Origin: JAHRAW01 sp965243285 | GTDB lineage: Bacteria > Pseudomonadota > Gammaproteobacteria > Arenicellales > Poriferihabitantaceae | DNA length: 64,000 nucleotides | Assembly: GCA_965243285.1 (NCBI GenBank) | Contig: OZ251537.1 | Coordinates: 2,294,001-2,358,000, forward strand | Direction: 5' to 3' | Shown here: in pieces, positions 1-8,721 of the stretch | Layout: each line of letters begins with the position of its first letter | Position numbering within the stretch: the first letter of the stretch is position 1 | The notes under the pieces: model-generated | What the model was told of the DNA's origin: nothing | The model's input: the letters and a program-made list of their open reading frames with translations, nothing else | The model's database searches: none | Program-made: the position numbers and the translations under genes

Positions 1-1232
1 CCCTCGGCGGGCAAACCAATGTGGCCGGCGTATTAGCCACCCACGGCGAGGACATGTTGGTGCATGGCGGCGACTTAAACCAACTGCTGCGCGGTTCGCG
101 CTTCGCCAAAACGCGCGCCCCTGGCGCCGACGATGACGCCGCCTCGCTCGCCATCTGGGGCAGCGGCGATTATTCGGCCTTGGCCGGCGAAAGCGGCGAT
201 TTCGACTGGCGCGGTGATTTGCGCGCCTTGCATGTGGGCGCCGATGTCCGCCCGAGCGCGAATACCGTCGCCGGGCTGTCCATATCCCGCCTGCGCACCG
301 AGTTGGAATATGCCGATGACGATTTATTGGGCCTAGGCGAAGGCCGCCACGAAATCGACCTAGCCAGCGTCAACCCCTATCTCGGCTGGCAGCATGGCGG
401 CTTGGATTTATGGGCCGCCTTAGGTTTCGGCGAGGGCGATGTGACGGTGGCCCCCCAAGACGGCGATAAAGTCACCACCGATGTGGACCTGCGCAGCATC
501 GGCATGGGGTTAGGCGGCCAAGTATGGTCGGAGGGGGATAGTGATTTAACCCTGCGCGGCGAATTCGTGCGCAGTGAAATCAGCGCGCAAAGCGGCCTCG
601 CCGGCGAGGCCGAGGTGGAAGCCGACGCCACCCGCATCCGCGTCGCCTTAGAAGCCGCCGCCGAACACGTCCTGTCCAATGGCGGGCAATTCACCCCGTC
701 CGTAGAACTCGGCATGCGGCATGACGGCGGCGATGGCGCCACCGGCACCGGCTTTGAGTTCGGCGGCGCCGTGCATTACCAAAACCGCAGCGGCCATTTC
801 ACCGCCCACGGCCGCATGCGCGCCTTAATCACCCACGGCGGCGGCCAAGAGGAATGGGGCCTCGCCGGCAACATCGCGTTGAGCCCCGGCGCCGATGGGC
901 AAGGGCTATCGCTCAGCCTCACCCCCGGCTACGGCGAAGCGCAAAGTAGCGCCGAGCAATTATGGCAACACGGCGCCACCGACAGCGCCGACAGAGCCGA
1001 CCCGGATTATCGCGCCCAAGTGGAAGCTCGCCTGGGCTATGGCGTTACCTTGAATCGCGGCGGCGTGGTCACGCCGTATAGCGAAATGACCTTGGGCGGC
1101 ACCGATAGTTACCGCATCGGCATGCGTTGGCGTACCGATTCTCGCGTTACGCTGAATTTGCTCGGCGAACGCCGCCACAATACTAGCGCCGCCGAACACG
1201 CCCTGCTGCTAAAAGGCGAAGCGCGGTTTTGA
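1..1232 (+). CDS. Autotransporter-type outer-membrane beta-barrel protein, 3' part
   Basis: The gene enters the window already open: the frame starting at base 3 reads through to the TGA at 1232, so the N-terminus lies upstream. About 410 residues are visible. The sequence is acidic and Gly-rich, with alternating hydrophobic/polar strands, repeated short motifs such as YLGWQHGG and LGMRHDGG, and a final residue Phe (GEARF), the usual ending of an outer-membrane barrel recognised by the Bam complex. This fits the C-terminal translocator domain of a type V secretion autotransporter or a large adhesin. No catalytic motif is visible in this part. A related C-terminal scrap lies at 8278-8373. The passenger domain cannot be seen, so its role is unknown. 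Confidence 0.75.
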   Translation, partial: LGGQTNVAGVLATHGEDMLVHGGDLNQLLRGSRFAKTRAPGADDDAASLAIWGSGDYSALAGESGDFDWRGDLRALHVGADVRPSANTVAGLSISRLRTELEYADDDLLGLGEGRHEIDLASVNPYLGWQHGGLDLWAALGFGEGDVTVAPQDGDKVTTDVDLRSIGMGLGGQVWSEGDSDLTLRGEFVRSEISAQSGLAGEAEVEADATRIRVALEAAAEHVLSNGGQFTPSVELGMRHDGGDGATGTGFEFGGAVHYQNRSGHFTAHGRMRALITHGGGQEEWGLAGNIALSPGADGQGLSLSLTPGYGEAQSSAEQLWQHGATDSADRADPDYRAQVEARLGYGVTLNRGGVVTPYSEMTLGGTDSYRIGMRWRTDSRVTLNLLGERRHNTSAAEHALLLKGEARF

Positions 1233-1446
1233 GGGCTGATTTGGTGATTTTTGGTGATTTTGGGCGATTTTTGACCGTGGGGCGATGACCGGGTCGATTC
1301 ACCGCCGTTTCTCGCCGCTATTTCTCGTCGCCGTTTTATGAGCGAGGTGTACATATATATGTTCAATTCGCCGTAGCGATGTTTTGGCGAGTGTTCGGCG
1401 CTGATGGTGATGGCTGAGGTGGCTTACACATTATCGACCGAATCGG
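1233..1446. other. Intergenic gap with short GGTGATTTT repeats
   Basis: No gene is supported here. Just after the autotransporter stop there are three imperfect copies of TTTTGGTGATTTTTGGTGAT, then mixed sequence up to the rpsF promoter. I see no clear hairpin terminator. Confidence 0.4.
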
Positions 1447-1475
1447 TTGATTGACGGCGTGGTGCAGGGTATAGT
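1447..1475 (+). promoter_or_regulatory. Probable sigma-70 promoter of the rpsF operon
   Basis: TTGATT at 1447-1452 and TATAGT at 1470-1475 are separated by exactly 17 bases. The -10 box is one base from consensus. It lies about 95 bases upstream of the rpsF start and nothing else on the plus strand is near, so it probably drives rpsF-rpsR-rplI. Confidence 0.6.
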
Positions 1476-1570
1476 CGCCGCCCGGGCGTACTCGCCTAAC
1501 TCCTTATCTCCACCGCTTGTGCTGGCATCCGGCCTAGGCGGGGGGATACAACCCATTGGGGAGAATTATG

Positions 1571-2344
1571 ATGCAAATGCGACATTATGAAATCGTGCTG
1601 CTGGTGCACCCAGGCCAGAGCGAACAAGTGCCAGCCATGCTCGAGCGCTATCAAGAAATGGTCACCGTCGCGCACGGGCAGGTGCATCGCGTCGAAGATT
1701 GGGGGCGGCGGCGGCTAGCCTATGCCATCGACGACTTCCACAAGGCGCATTACCTCATGCTGAATGTGGAATGCGGCGCCGACACCCTGCAGGAGTTGGA
1801 GAGAACCTTCAAATTCAACGATTCCATCGTACGCAGCCTGGTCATTCGTCGTAAAAGCGCCATCAGCGGACAATCCACGCTGGCCAAAGCGAAAATCGAA
1901 GAAGACCGCATGGAAGCGGAAAAATCCGCCGCCAAAGCGCGCGCCGAACAAAAACGCGCCGCCCAAATCGCCGCAGATTCGGCGCGCGAAACGGCCGCCG
2001 CCGCCGTAGCAGCACGCGAAGCAGATGCGGCCGAAAAAACAGCGGATTCGGCGACGGAATCAGCCGATTCAACAGAAAAACCGGCGGGTTCGATGGATTC
2101 AGCGGATTCGGCGGCGGATTCGACTACGGATTCAGCGGATTCGGCGGCGGATTCCACAGATTCAGCGGCCGATTCAGCCGATTCAGCCGATTCAGGCGCC
2201 AGTCGCAAAGTCGAGGCCGCAAGTGATACCGCAGGCGAGACCAAGTCGCCAGCGCCACCAAGTACACCGCCGGCAGCTTCGCCGTCGACTGATTCCCCAG
2301 CCAGTGCTCCCTCACCAGACACCACCCCGCCGGAGGCAAAATAA
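1571..2344 (+). CDS. rpsF: 30S ribosomal protein S6 with long low-complexity tail
   Basis: The first ~100 residues are classical S6 (MRHYEIVLLVHP start, LERTFKFNDSIVRSLVIRR near residue 80), which binds 16S rRNA with S18 in the platform of the small subunit. S6 is normally about 130 residues; here the frame runs to 257. The tail is Ala/Lys/Glu-rich to about residue 155, then Ala-Asp-Ser repeats, then a Pro/Ser-rich end. ATG codons exist at 1568, 1571 and 1577; GGAG at 1560-1563 is best spaced for 1571. The stop TAA overlaps the rpsR ATG by one base, so the two are translationally coupled. The tail is probably dispensable and is encoded by a GATTC-rich tandem repeat. Confidence 0.95.
   Translation: MQMRHYEIVLLVHPGQSEQVPAMLERYQEMVTVAHGQVHRVEDWGRRRLAYAIDDFHKAHYLMLNVECGADTLQELERTFKFNDSIVRSLVIRRKSAISGQSTLAKAKIEEDRMEAEKSAAKARAEQKRAAQIAADSARETAAAAVAAREADAAEKTADSATESADSTEKPAGSMDSADSAADSTTDSADSAADSTDSAADSADSADSGASRKVEAASDTAGETKSPAPPSTPPAASPSTDSPASAPSPDTTPPEAK
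2045..2194 (+). repeat. GATTC-rich tandem repeat inside rpsF
   Basis: The stretch is built of GATTC followed by GGC, AGC or GGCGGC, in 6-9 base units, and encodes Asp-Ser-Ala runs in the S6 tail. The same plus-strand motif recurs in ccmI (11820-11911) and ccmF (around 13310-13350), where the gene is on the other strand and the product is Glu-Ser-Pro or Glu-Ser instead. Confidence 0.8.
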
Positions 2345-2574
2345 TGGCCAGATTTCAGCGCCGTCCGCGGTTTTGCAAGTTCACCGCCGATGGCATCACC
2401 TCCATCGATTACAAAGATGTGGACATTCTCAAAGCCAACACCAGCGACACCGGCAAAATATTGCCGCGCCGCAACACCGGCACCAAGGCGCATTTTCAGC
2501 GCCAATTAGCCACCGCGGTCAAGCGCGCCCGATTTTTGGCGCTACTGCCCTACACCGACCAGCACCACGACTAA
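2344..2574 (+). CDS. rpsR: 30S ribosomal protein S18
   Basis: A 76-residue protein, the usual length for S18, with the conserved RRPRFCKF start, IDYKDVDIL in the middle and the basic end TAVKRARFLALLPYT. S18 pairs with S6 on the platform of the 30S subunit. The ATG overlaps the rpsF stop (TAATG), and rplI follows 9 bases after the stop, so the three genes form one operon. Unlike S6 and L9 it carries no low-complexity extension. Confidence 0.97.
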   Translation: MARFQRRPRFCKFTADGITSIDYKDVDILKANTSDTGKILPRRNTGTKAHFQRQLATAVKRARFLALLPYTDQHHD

Positions 2575-2583
2575 AACCATCCG

Positions 2584-3159
2584 ATGGAAATTATTTTGCT
2601 GGAAAAAGTCCAGAATCTCGGCGACCTCGGCGCAAGCGTCAAGGTCGCTAACGGCTATGCGCGCAATTTTCTGATTCCCCAGAAAAAAGCCATGCGGGCG
2701 ACCGAAGAGGCGAAAATAAAGGTCGAGGAACGCCGCCGCCAGCTCGCCCAGGAAGAAGGCAAACGGCGGGAAGTCGCCCAAGCCCGCGCCGATTTAACAG
2801 CGCGGAAAATCACCATCACGCGTCTGGTCGCCGAGGGCGGCAATCTGTACGGCTCGGTGTCGCCGACGGACATCGCCGAGGCGCTGACCACCGACGGCGT
2901 GTCCATCGGCAAGTCCGAGGTATTTCAGCCCGACGGTCCGGTCAAACAAGCCGGCAAATTCGCCGCCGAGATTATCCTGCACCCGGAAGTACGCTTTTCG
3001 GTGGACATCATCGTCGCCGCCGAATCCGCCCCGCCGCTCAGCACCATCGAAGCCGTAGAAGCCTTCGAAGTCCCCGAACTGCACGACCCCGTAGAAATAC
3101 CCGACATGCCCGACATGCCCGATACGCCGGAAATACCCGAAACACCCGCCAAGGCATGA
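2584..3159 (+). CDS. rplI: 50S ribosomal protein L9 with acidic/Pro tail
   Basis: The start MEIILLEKVQNLGDLG and the segment GYARNFLIPQKKA are the N-terminal 23S-rRNA-binding domain; the central Lys/Arg/Glu-rich helix spans about residues 40-75 and the C-terminal domain follows (GSVSPTDIAEAL). The family is about 148 residues; this one has 191. The extra ~40 residues are acidic and Pro-rich with short PDMPDMPDTPEIPETP repeats. Last gene of the rpsF operon; a repeat block with hairpins that could stop transcription begins about 60 bases downstream. Confidence 0.96.
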   Translation: MEIILLEKVQNLGDLGASVKVANGYARNFLIPQKKAMRATEEAKIKVEERRRQLAQEEGKRREVAQARADLTARKITITRLVAEGGNLYGSVSPTDIAEALTTDGVSIGKSEVFQPDGPVKQAGKFAAEIILHPEVRFSVDIIVAAESAPPLSTIEAVEAFEVPELHDPVEIPDMPDMPDTPEIPETPAKA

Positions 3160-3218
3160 TCACCAGCCCATAGAGTTGGGCAAATCCGCAAAATTCACCC
3201 CACGCAAGGAAAGGTTCA

Positions 3219-3714
3219 AGTTTTTGATTTTGGCTGTTGGCTTTTGCTGTTGCTTTTGCTTTTGATGTTGCTTTTGCTGTTGCTTTTGCTGTTGCTTTTG
3301 CTGTTGCTGTTGCTGTTAAGGCTTTGCTCCACCCTATCTTTTTAGGGGGGAGCCAAAACTGGCGGCTTCATCGCCAGTTTTGGTGGGGGGTGCGTTTGAT
3401 TTTGCGTTTGATGTTGCTTTTGATTTGACTTTTGGCTTTTGGCTTTTGGCTTATGATTTGACTTTTCGCTTTTCGCTTTTTGCTTTGGCTTTTAACGTTT
3501 GACTCCACCTTAGCTTTTTCTGGGGGGAGTCAAATCAGGCGGCCTTATCGCCTGATTTGGTGGCGGGCTGTTGATGTTGGTCTTTTTGCTTTTACCTTTA
3601 AATCTTCAACCCATCAGCCCAAATGAGGGACAAGGTAAAAACCAACAGCCAAGTCAACAGCAAATCAAAAGCAAATCAAAAGCGAAAACCACCCCCCCAA
3701 CAAAAAATCCCCCC
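3219..3714. repeat. GCTTTTG low-complexity block with two nested hairpins (rplI-dnaB gap)
   Basis: Runs of TTGCTTTTG/GGCTTTTGG on the plus strand flank a C-run/G-run hairpin and then the hairpin CCAAAACTGGCG...CGCCAGTTTTGG (3353-3383). A second unit has the stem AAATCAGGCGG...CGCCTGATTT (about 3531-3561). The block ends in CAAATCAAAAGC runs, the reverse orientation of the left side. About 89 bases from 3317 recur without a difference from about 32131. The block runs straight into the dnaB reading frame. Confidence 0.85.
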
Positions 3715-5136
3715 TTGCTCTCCCTCGCTAAAAACCTCCCGGAGGCCAAGCTTCCGCCCCAGGTGTTGGAAGCGGAACAAGCCTTGTTGGGCGGGTTGTT
3801 GCTGGAAAATCGGCGACTTGATCAGATAGTAGACGAAGTGGTGGCGGGTGATTTTTACGATACCAATCATCGGCTGATTTTCGAAGCCATCTGCGAGTTA
3901 CAAGCGGTAGGCGACGCCGCCGATGTGGTCACGGTGGCGCAACGGCTGGAGAATTTCGACCACCTCGAGAAAATCGGCGGCGTCGCCTACCTCGCCTCTT
4001 TGGCGAACAACACCCCCAGCGCCGCCAACATCGTCACTTACGCCAAATTGGTGCGCGAAAAGGCGATTTTGCGCAATTTAATCATCGCCGCCAGCGACAT
4101 ATCCGAACGCGCCTACGCCCCCGAGGGCAAACCAGCGCGCGAAGTATTGGAATACGCGGAAAAACTCATTTTCGAGATTTCCAAGCGCGAAGACCGCAGC
4201 CGCGCCGGCTTCATTTCCATGTCGCCGCTGGTGCGCGACGCCGTCGCGCAGATCGAAGAACGATACGAATCCCAAGAGGCCATCACCGGCATTGCCACCG
4301 GCTATGCGGATTTGGACGAAGAGACTTCGGGGCTGCAGCGCGGCGACTTAATCATCATCGCCGGTCGCCCCTCCATGGGCAAAACCGCGTTCGCCCTGAA
4401 CATTGCCGAATACGCCGTCATCAAACAAAAACTGACGGTGGCGATGTTCAGCATGGAAATGCCCGGCGAGCAACTGGCGATGCGGCTGTTGTCGTCGGTA
4501 GGGCGAGTCAACCTCAAAAAAGTCCGCAACGGCCAGCTGAATGATGACGATTGGTCGCGCCTCACCTCGACTTCCGCCATCCTCAGCGGCGCCTCCATGT
4601 TCATCGATAGTTCCGCCAATTTGAATCCGCTGGAATTGCGTTCCAAATGCCGCCGCTTGAGCAGCACCCATGGCCCGGTCGACATGATTGTCGTTGATTA
4701 CATTCAACTGATGGAAGCGAGCGCCTACAACGAAAATCGAGCCACCGAATTATCCGCCATCACCCGCGCGCTGAAGATGCTGGCTATGGAATTGAAGGTG
4801 CCGGTGGTGGCGCTGTCGCAGCTCAACCGCAGCTTGGAGCAACGCCCGAACAAGCGCCCGGTGATGTCTGACTTGCGCGAATCCGGCGCCATCGAGCAAG
4901 ATGCCGATGTTATTTTGTTCATCTATCGCGACGAAGTCTATAAAAAAGATTCCGAGGACAAGGGCAAGGCCGAGGTGATTATCGGCAAGCAACGCAACGG
5001 CCCCATCGGCACCGTCACTCTCGCCTTCCGCGGCGAATTTACGCGTTTTGAGAACTACACTGCCATCGATTACCCGCCGCCGCCTAATGTCGGGCCGCCG
5101 TTGGATGACGACTGGCCGCCCATAGACCCCATGTAG
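3574..5136 (+). CDS. dnaB: Replicative DNA helicase DnaB, start uncertain
   Basis: Hexameric 5'-3' helicase of the replication fork. The N-terminal domain begins at about residue 60 (LPPQVLEAEQALLGG); the RecA-type ATPase carries Walker A GRPSMGKTAF (DNA about 4364-4393), Walker B MIVVDYIQLM and the arginine-finger region LRESGAIEQDAD. The C-terminus is complete. The first ~45 codons (from ATG 3574) are encoded by the upstream repeat block and look unlike DnaB; TTG at 3715 or GTG at 3763 are in-frame alternatives, none with a convincing ribosome site (GGAGG at 3741 is too far from GTG 3763). The alr start follows almost at once. Identity is certain, the N-terminus is not. Confidence 0.95.
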   Translation: MLVFLLLPLNLQPISPNEGQGKNQQPSQQQIKSKSKAKTTPPTKNPPLLSLAKNLPEAKLPPQVLEAEQALLGGLLLENRRLDQIVDEVVAGDFYDTNHRLIFEAICELQAVGDAADVVTVAQRLENFDHLEKIGGVAYLASLANNTPSAANIVTYAKLVREKAILRNLIIAASDISERAYAPEGKPAREVLEYAEKLIFEISKREDRSRAGFISMSPLVRDAVAQIEERYESQEAITGIATGYADLDEETSGLQRGDLIIIAGRPSMGKTAFALNIAEYAVIKQKLTVAMFSMEMPGEQLAMRLLSSVGRVNLKKVRNGQLNDDDWSRLTSTSAILSGASMFIDSSANLNPLELRSKCRRLSSTHGPVDMIVVDYIQLMEASAYNENRATELSAITRALKMLAMELKVPVVALSQLNRSLEQRPNKRPVMSDLRESGAIEQDADVILFIYRDEVYKKDSEDKGKAEVIIGKQRNGPIGTVTLAFRGEFTRFENYTAIDYPPPPNVGPPLDDDWPPIDPM

Positions 5137-5138
5137 GT

Positions 5139-6344
5139 GTGCAGCGGCCTGACGAGAGACGCGCCAGCGCGCTGATAAACGCCGCGGCGTTGCGCCACAA
5201 CCTCGCCGTGGCGCGGCGCCAGGCCCCGGGCTGCAAGGTGATGGCGGTGGTGAAATCCGATGCCTACGGGCATGGCATGGCGCTGGTGACGGCGGCGCTG
5301 GCCGGGCGCGTGGACGCGTTCGCGGTCGCCACCGTGCAAGAAGGCATCGACTGTCGCGCCGCCCACCCGCAAACCGCGGTGACCGTGCTTTCCGAGCTGC
5401 AGCGCCCGGCCGCGCTGGAAGTATTTCGCCGCCATGGGCTAGATCCGGTGTTGCACACCCCGACGCATGTGGATTGGTTTGTGCGCAATCTACATGACGG
5501 CAGCGCCGAATCCGCCGCCCGCCGATTGCCCCCGCCAGCGCCGTGGGTGAAGATCGACACTGGCATGAACCGCCTCGGGCTGGCGCCGGCGCAAGTCGGC
5601 GAAGCCATCGCTAAGTTACGCCGCGCTGGGGTGAAAAACCTCCGCTTGATGTCGCATTTAGCAAACGCCGACGATAGGCAAGACGATTATTCGATAACCC
5701 AACTGACGCGCTTCCGGCAATGCACCGCGCCTTATGTCGCTCAACCCGAGAGCAGTCGACCGGCAGTAAATCAGCCCGAAGTAAACCAGCCTAGAGCGAC
5801 TCAGCTCGCCGCGCATCCCCTGCTGGAGCGCAGCCTAGCCAATTCCGCCGGCGTGATGCAGTGGCCGCAGACGCATTTTCAATGGGTGCGGCCCGGCATG
5901 ATGTTATACGGCGGCTCGCCGTTGCTGGGGCGTTGCGGCGCCGAGTTGGGGTTGCGCGCGGTGATGCATCTGCAGGCGCGGCTGCTGGCGATCAAGCGCA
6001 TCGAAGCTGGTCAGTCGGTGGGCTATGGCGGCGCTTTCGTGTCCCGTGCGCGCATGCCCATGGGCATCGTCGGCTTCGGTTACGCAGACGGCTACCCGCG
6101 CCTGGTGGAACAGGCGGCGGTGTTGATAGGCGGCGTCCGCGCCCCCATCATCGGCCGCGTGTCCATGGACATGCTCAGCGTGGATTTATCGGCCTGCCCG
6201 CAAGCCGTGGTCGGCGACCAAGTGACGCTGTGGGGCGAGCGCCTCGGGGTCGATGAAGTCGCGGCATGGTCTGGCCTCTCGCCCTATGAATTACTGTGCG
6301 GAGTCGGCGGCCGCATCGCGCGAGTCGGCGTCGATGAGCCATAA
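5139..6344 (+). CDS. alr: Alanine racemase
   Basis: PLP-dependent interconversion of L- and D-alanine for peptidoglycan. The PLP lysine lies in AVVKSDAYGHG (Lys39); the catalytic tyrosine is in SVGYGG (about residue 296), followed by GFGYADGYPR and the C-terminal beta domain with GRVSMDML. The start is GTG 5139, two bases after the dnaB stop, giving MQRPDERRASALINAAAL and a normal N-terminus. An insert of about 25 residues around 205-230 is built of NQPEVNQP-type near-repeats and is not usual. The dnaB-alr order is common in gammaproteobacteria, and the tight spacing suggests cotranscription. Confidence 0.95.
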   Translation: MQRPDERRASALINAAALRHNLAVARRQAPGCKVMAVVKSDAYGHGMALVTAALAGRVDAFAVATVQEGIDCRAAHPQTAVTVLSELQRPAALEVFRRHGLDPVLHTPTHVDWFVRNLHDGSAESAARRLPPPAPWVKIDTGMNRLGLAPAQVGEAIAKLRRAGVKNLRLMSHLANADDRQDDYSITQLTRFRQCTAPYVAQPESSRPAVNQPEVNQPRATQLAAHPLLERSLANSAGVMQWPQTHFQWVRPGMMLYGGSPLLGRCGAELGLRAVMHLQARLLAIKRIEAGQSVGYGGAFVSRARMPMGIVGFGYADGYPRLVEQAAVLIGGVRAPIIGRVSMDMLSVDLSACPQAVVGDQVTLWGERLGVDEVAAWSGLSPYELLCGVGGRIARVGVDEP

Positions 6345-6589
6345 AATCGCGCCCTAAAAACCGAGCATAGAAGCCAATTTCGAGGCGCTATTTCATATTT
6401 GGAATGGGCCAAACCTTAAGCCACCTAAAGCGACCGTCCAGCGGCCTCATCCACCCCCTAAATCGACTAAAAATTTCTCGCCAACTTGAAAAAACCATCG
6501 ATAAAATACGCCTAAACCATCCCCGCCACCGGCCGCCAAGCAGACCCGCCGAGCAAACCAACATCCGCCATCACCGCCCATTAAAATAT

Positions 6590-6853
6590 GGGATTTATAT
6601 ACCTAAATCCCCAATCTAGTTGGAGGTTGATTTTGCCTTTCGTTTTTCGCTTTGGCTTTTAATCTTTACTCCCCCGCTTCATCATGGGGGGGAGTAAAGC
6701 GTAACAGCCAAAGCTAAAAGCCAAAGCGACAATCAAAATCAAAAGCGAAAGTAAAATCAAAAGCGAAATCAAAAGCAAAACCAAAGTCAAAATCCAAAAA
6801 ACAAATCCCCCCAAATAGCAATCTAATAATGGGGATTTAGGTATATAACTCCC
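6590..6853. repeat. 264 bp element with 23 bp terminal inverted repeats and inverted GCTTTTG arms
   Basis: The left end (6590-6612, GGGATTTATATACCTAAATCCCC) and right end (6831-6853) are inverted copies differing at about two positions. Inside, GCTTTTG-type sequence on the left faces CAAAAGC-type sequence on the right around a small CTCCCCCGCTTCATCATGGGG hairpin, so the whole element could fold back on itself. No reading frame is supported. The same left end starts repeat blocks near 20443, 22482, 33582 and 45713. Confidence 0.75.
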
Positions 6854-6863
6854 TAAAATATCT

Positions 6864-8222
6864 ATGGCTAAAGCAAAAACTCGCTATCACTGCGCCGAGT
6901 GCGGCGCCCACAGCACAAAATGGGCTGGGCAGTGCGGCGATTGCGGGGCTTGGAATACGTTAGTCGAGCAAGCATCCATCCCGGATAGCGCGGATTCGAG
7001 TCGCTTCGGCGGTTTGTCGCCCAATGCGGCGGCGGTGAAATTGGCGCATATCGATGTTACGCGGGTGCGGCGCTTATCCAGCGGCAGCGCGGAATTTGAC
7101 CGCGTGTTAGGCGGCGGCTTGGTGCGCGGCTCGACGGTGCTTATCGGCGGCGACCCGGGCATCGGCAAATCCACCTTGCTGCTGCAGCAGTTAATCGCCA
7201 TCAGCGCCGATTTGCCCACCTTATATGTCAGCGGCGAGGAATCCACCGAGCAAATTGCGGCGCGCGCCCAACGCTTGGAATTACACAGCGACAGCATGCT
7301 GGTGATGGCGGAAAATCGCCTCGAAGCATTGCTGGAAACCGCCATACGCGAGGCGCCGGCGGTACTGGTGGCGGATTCCATCCAAACGCTGTACAGCGAG
7401 GCCCTGCCGGCGGCGCCAGGCAGCGTCTCCCAAGTGCGCGAATGCGCGGCGCGGCTGGTGCGCTACGCCAAACAAAGCGGCTGCACCGTGGTGTTGGTCG
7501 GCCATGTCACCAAAGATGGCACCTTGGCCGGGCCGCGGGTGTTGGAGCATATGGTCGATAGCGTGCTGTATTTCGAGGGCGACCCGGCCAGCGCCTTCCG
7601 CCTGATTCGCGCCTTCAAAAACCGCTTCGGCGCGGTCAACGAAATCGGCGTGTTCGCCATGACCGAGCAAGGGCTGAAGGATGTCGCCAATCCGTCCGCC
7701 ATGTTCGTCAGCCGCCAAGGCGCCGACAGTCCCGGCAGCGTAACGCTGGCCACCCAAGAGGGCACCCGCCCGTTGTTGGTCGAGGTACAAGCGTTAGTGG
7801 ACGACAGCGCGCTGGCGAATCCACGCCGCCTGTGCGTCGGCCTCGAGCACAATCGCCTCGCCATGCTGTTAGCCGTGGCGCATCGCCATGTCGGCATCTC
7901 ATTAGGGCGGCATGATGTGTTCGCCAATGTGGCCGGCGGCGTGCGCGTCACCGAAACCGGCGCCGACCTGGCGCTGTTGATCGCGATTTTATCGAGCGTG
8001 AAAGACCGCCCGGTGGGCAATGATTTGGTGGTGTTCGGTGAAATCGGGCTGGCCGGCGAGCTGCGCCCGGTGCAACGCGGCTTAGACCGCATCCGCGAGG
8101 CGCAAAAACTCGGATTTAAACGCGTGCTGCTGCCGCAAGCGAATGTACCGAAAGCGCCGCCAAAAGGCATCGCCATAATCGCTGCGCGCAAAATCGAAGA
8201 CGCGCTGGTGGTGTTCGAATAA
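6864..8222 (+). CDS. radA: DNA repair protein RadA
   Basis: RecA-like motor that aids branch migration in recombinational repair. N-terminal zinc finger Cys10-X2-Cys13...Cys24-X2-Cys27, Walker A GGDPGIGKST (95-104), the RadA signature KNRFG (252-256), and a C-terminal Lon-protease-like domain ending near residue 452, the usual length. ATG 6864 lies 10 bases after the repeat element at 6590-6853, so the element has taken up almost the whole upstream region; the promoter is either within it or further up. Complete and intact. Confidence 0.96.
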   Translation: MAKAKTRYHCAECGAHSTKWAGQCGDCGAWNTLVEQASIPDSADSSRFGGLSPNAAAVKLAHIDVTRVRRLSSGSAEFDRVLGGGLVRGSTVLIGGDPGIGKSTLLLQQLIAISADLPTLYVSGEESTEQIAARAQRLELHSDSMLVMAENRLEALLETAIREAPAVLVADSIQTLYSEALPAAPGSVSQVRECAARLVRYAKQSGCTVVLVGHVTKDGTLAGPRVLEHMVDSVLYFEGDPASAFRLIRAFKNRFGAVNEIGVFAMTEQGLKDVANPSAMFVSRQGADSPGSVTLATQEGTRPLLVEVQALVDDSALANPRRLCVGLEHNRLAMLLAVAHRHVGISLGRHDVFANVAGGVRVTETGADLALLIAILSSVKDRPVGNDLVVFGEIGLAGELRPVQRGLDRIREAQKLGFKRVLLPQANVPKAPPKGIAIIAARKIEDALVVFE

Positions 8223-8277
8223 CGATAGGGTGTTTGACTAAGTTCGCCTTGAACATTCGATAGGGTGTTTGACTAAC

Positions 8278-8373
8278 GATAGTCGACTAACATTATTCGA
8301 CTACCTATTAGGCGAACGCCACATGACCTCCGCCACCGATGCCATCGTGTTGGAAGAGAAAGTGCAGTTTTAG
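8278..8373 (+). pseudogene. C-terminal remnant of an autotransporter barrel gene
   Basis: The frame from 8278 to the TAG at 8373 reads DSRLTLFDYLLGERHMTSAT and ends KVQF. It parallels the end of the gene at 1-1232 (DSRVTLNLLGERRHNTSAAE, ending EARF): same order, same final Phe. Nothing upstream continues it; the preceding bases are two direct copies of CGATAGGGTGTTTGACTAA (8223-8241 and 8258-8276), so a deletion has probably removed the rest of a paralogue. A strong terminator follows at 8395. Confidence 0.6.
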
Positions 8374-8394
8374 CCAGCAAAACCACCGGTAGGT

Positions 8395-8426
8395 AAGGGC
8401 GACTCAGCAATGAGTCGCCCTTTTTT
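8395..8426 (+). terminator. Rho-independent terminator after radA / barrel remnant
   Basis: Perfect 11 bp stem AAGGGCGACTC / GAGTCGCCCTT (8395-8405, 8412-8422) with the six-base loop AGCAAT, followed by a T run. It would end transcripts coming from radA. Confidence 0.85.
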
Positions 8427-8695
8427 GATTTTGATGTTGATTTTGATGTTGATTTTGGCTTTGGCTTTGGCTTTGGCTTTGGCTTTGGCTTTTGTTTTAC
8501 TCCCCCCCGCTTCATCTGGGGGAGTCAAATCAACCCGAGCCGCCAGGCTCGGGTTGATTTGGTGGGGGGCTATTGCTTTTCGCTGTTGCTTTTCGCTGTT
8601 GACTTCGCTTTTGGTTTTCACTTTCCCCTCATTTGGGCTAATAAATTGAAGATTTAAAAGCAAAAGCAAAAAGACCAACATCAACCCCCAACCCC
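8427..8695. repeat. GCTTTTG block with hairpins (radA-dapD gap)
   Basis: TTTTGATGTTGATT and GGCTTT runs, a C/G hairpin (ACTCCCCCCCGCTTCATC then GGGGGAGT), then a long hairpin TCAACCCGAGCC...GGCTCGGGTTGA (about 8529-8559) followed by TTTGGTGGGG. The stem differs from the one at 3353 yet is fully paired. The block ends with the CCCCTCATTTGGGCTAAT module also seen near 3607 (inverted) and 32280. Confidence 0.85.
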
Positions 8696-8721
8696 CAACC
8701 AGCGCCGATTAAATCGCCACT

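Noticed and set aside
1750..2505. 251-codon minus-strand frame across rpsF
   Set aside because: Antisense shadow of the GATTC repeat and S6; ribosomal protein motifs are on the plus strand.
3219..3714. CRISPR array
   Set aside because: Units are low-complexity and contiguous, without unique spacers of even length; same for the 33 bp and 78 bp minisatellites.
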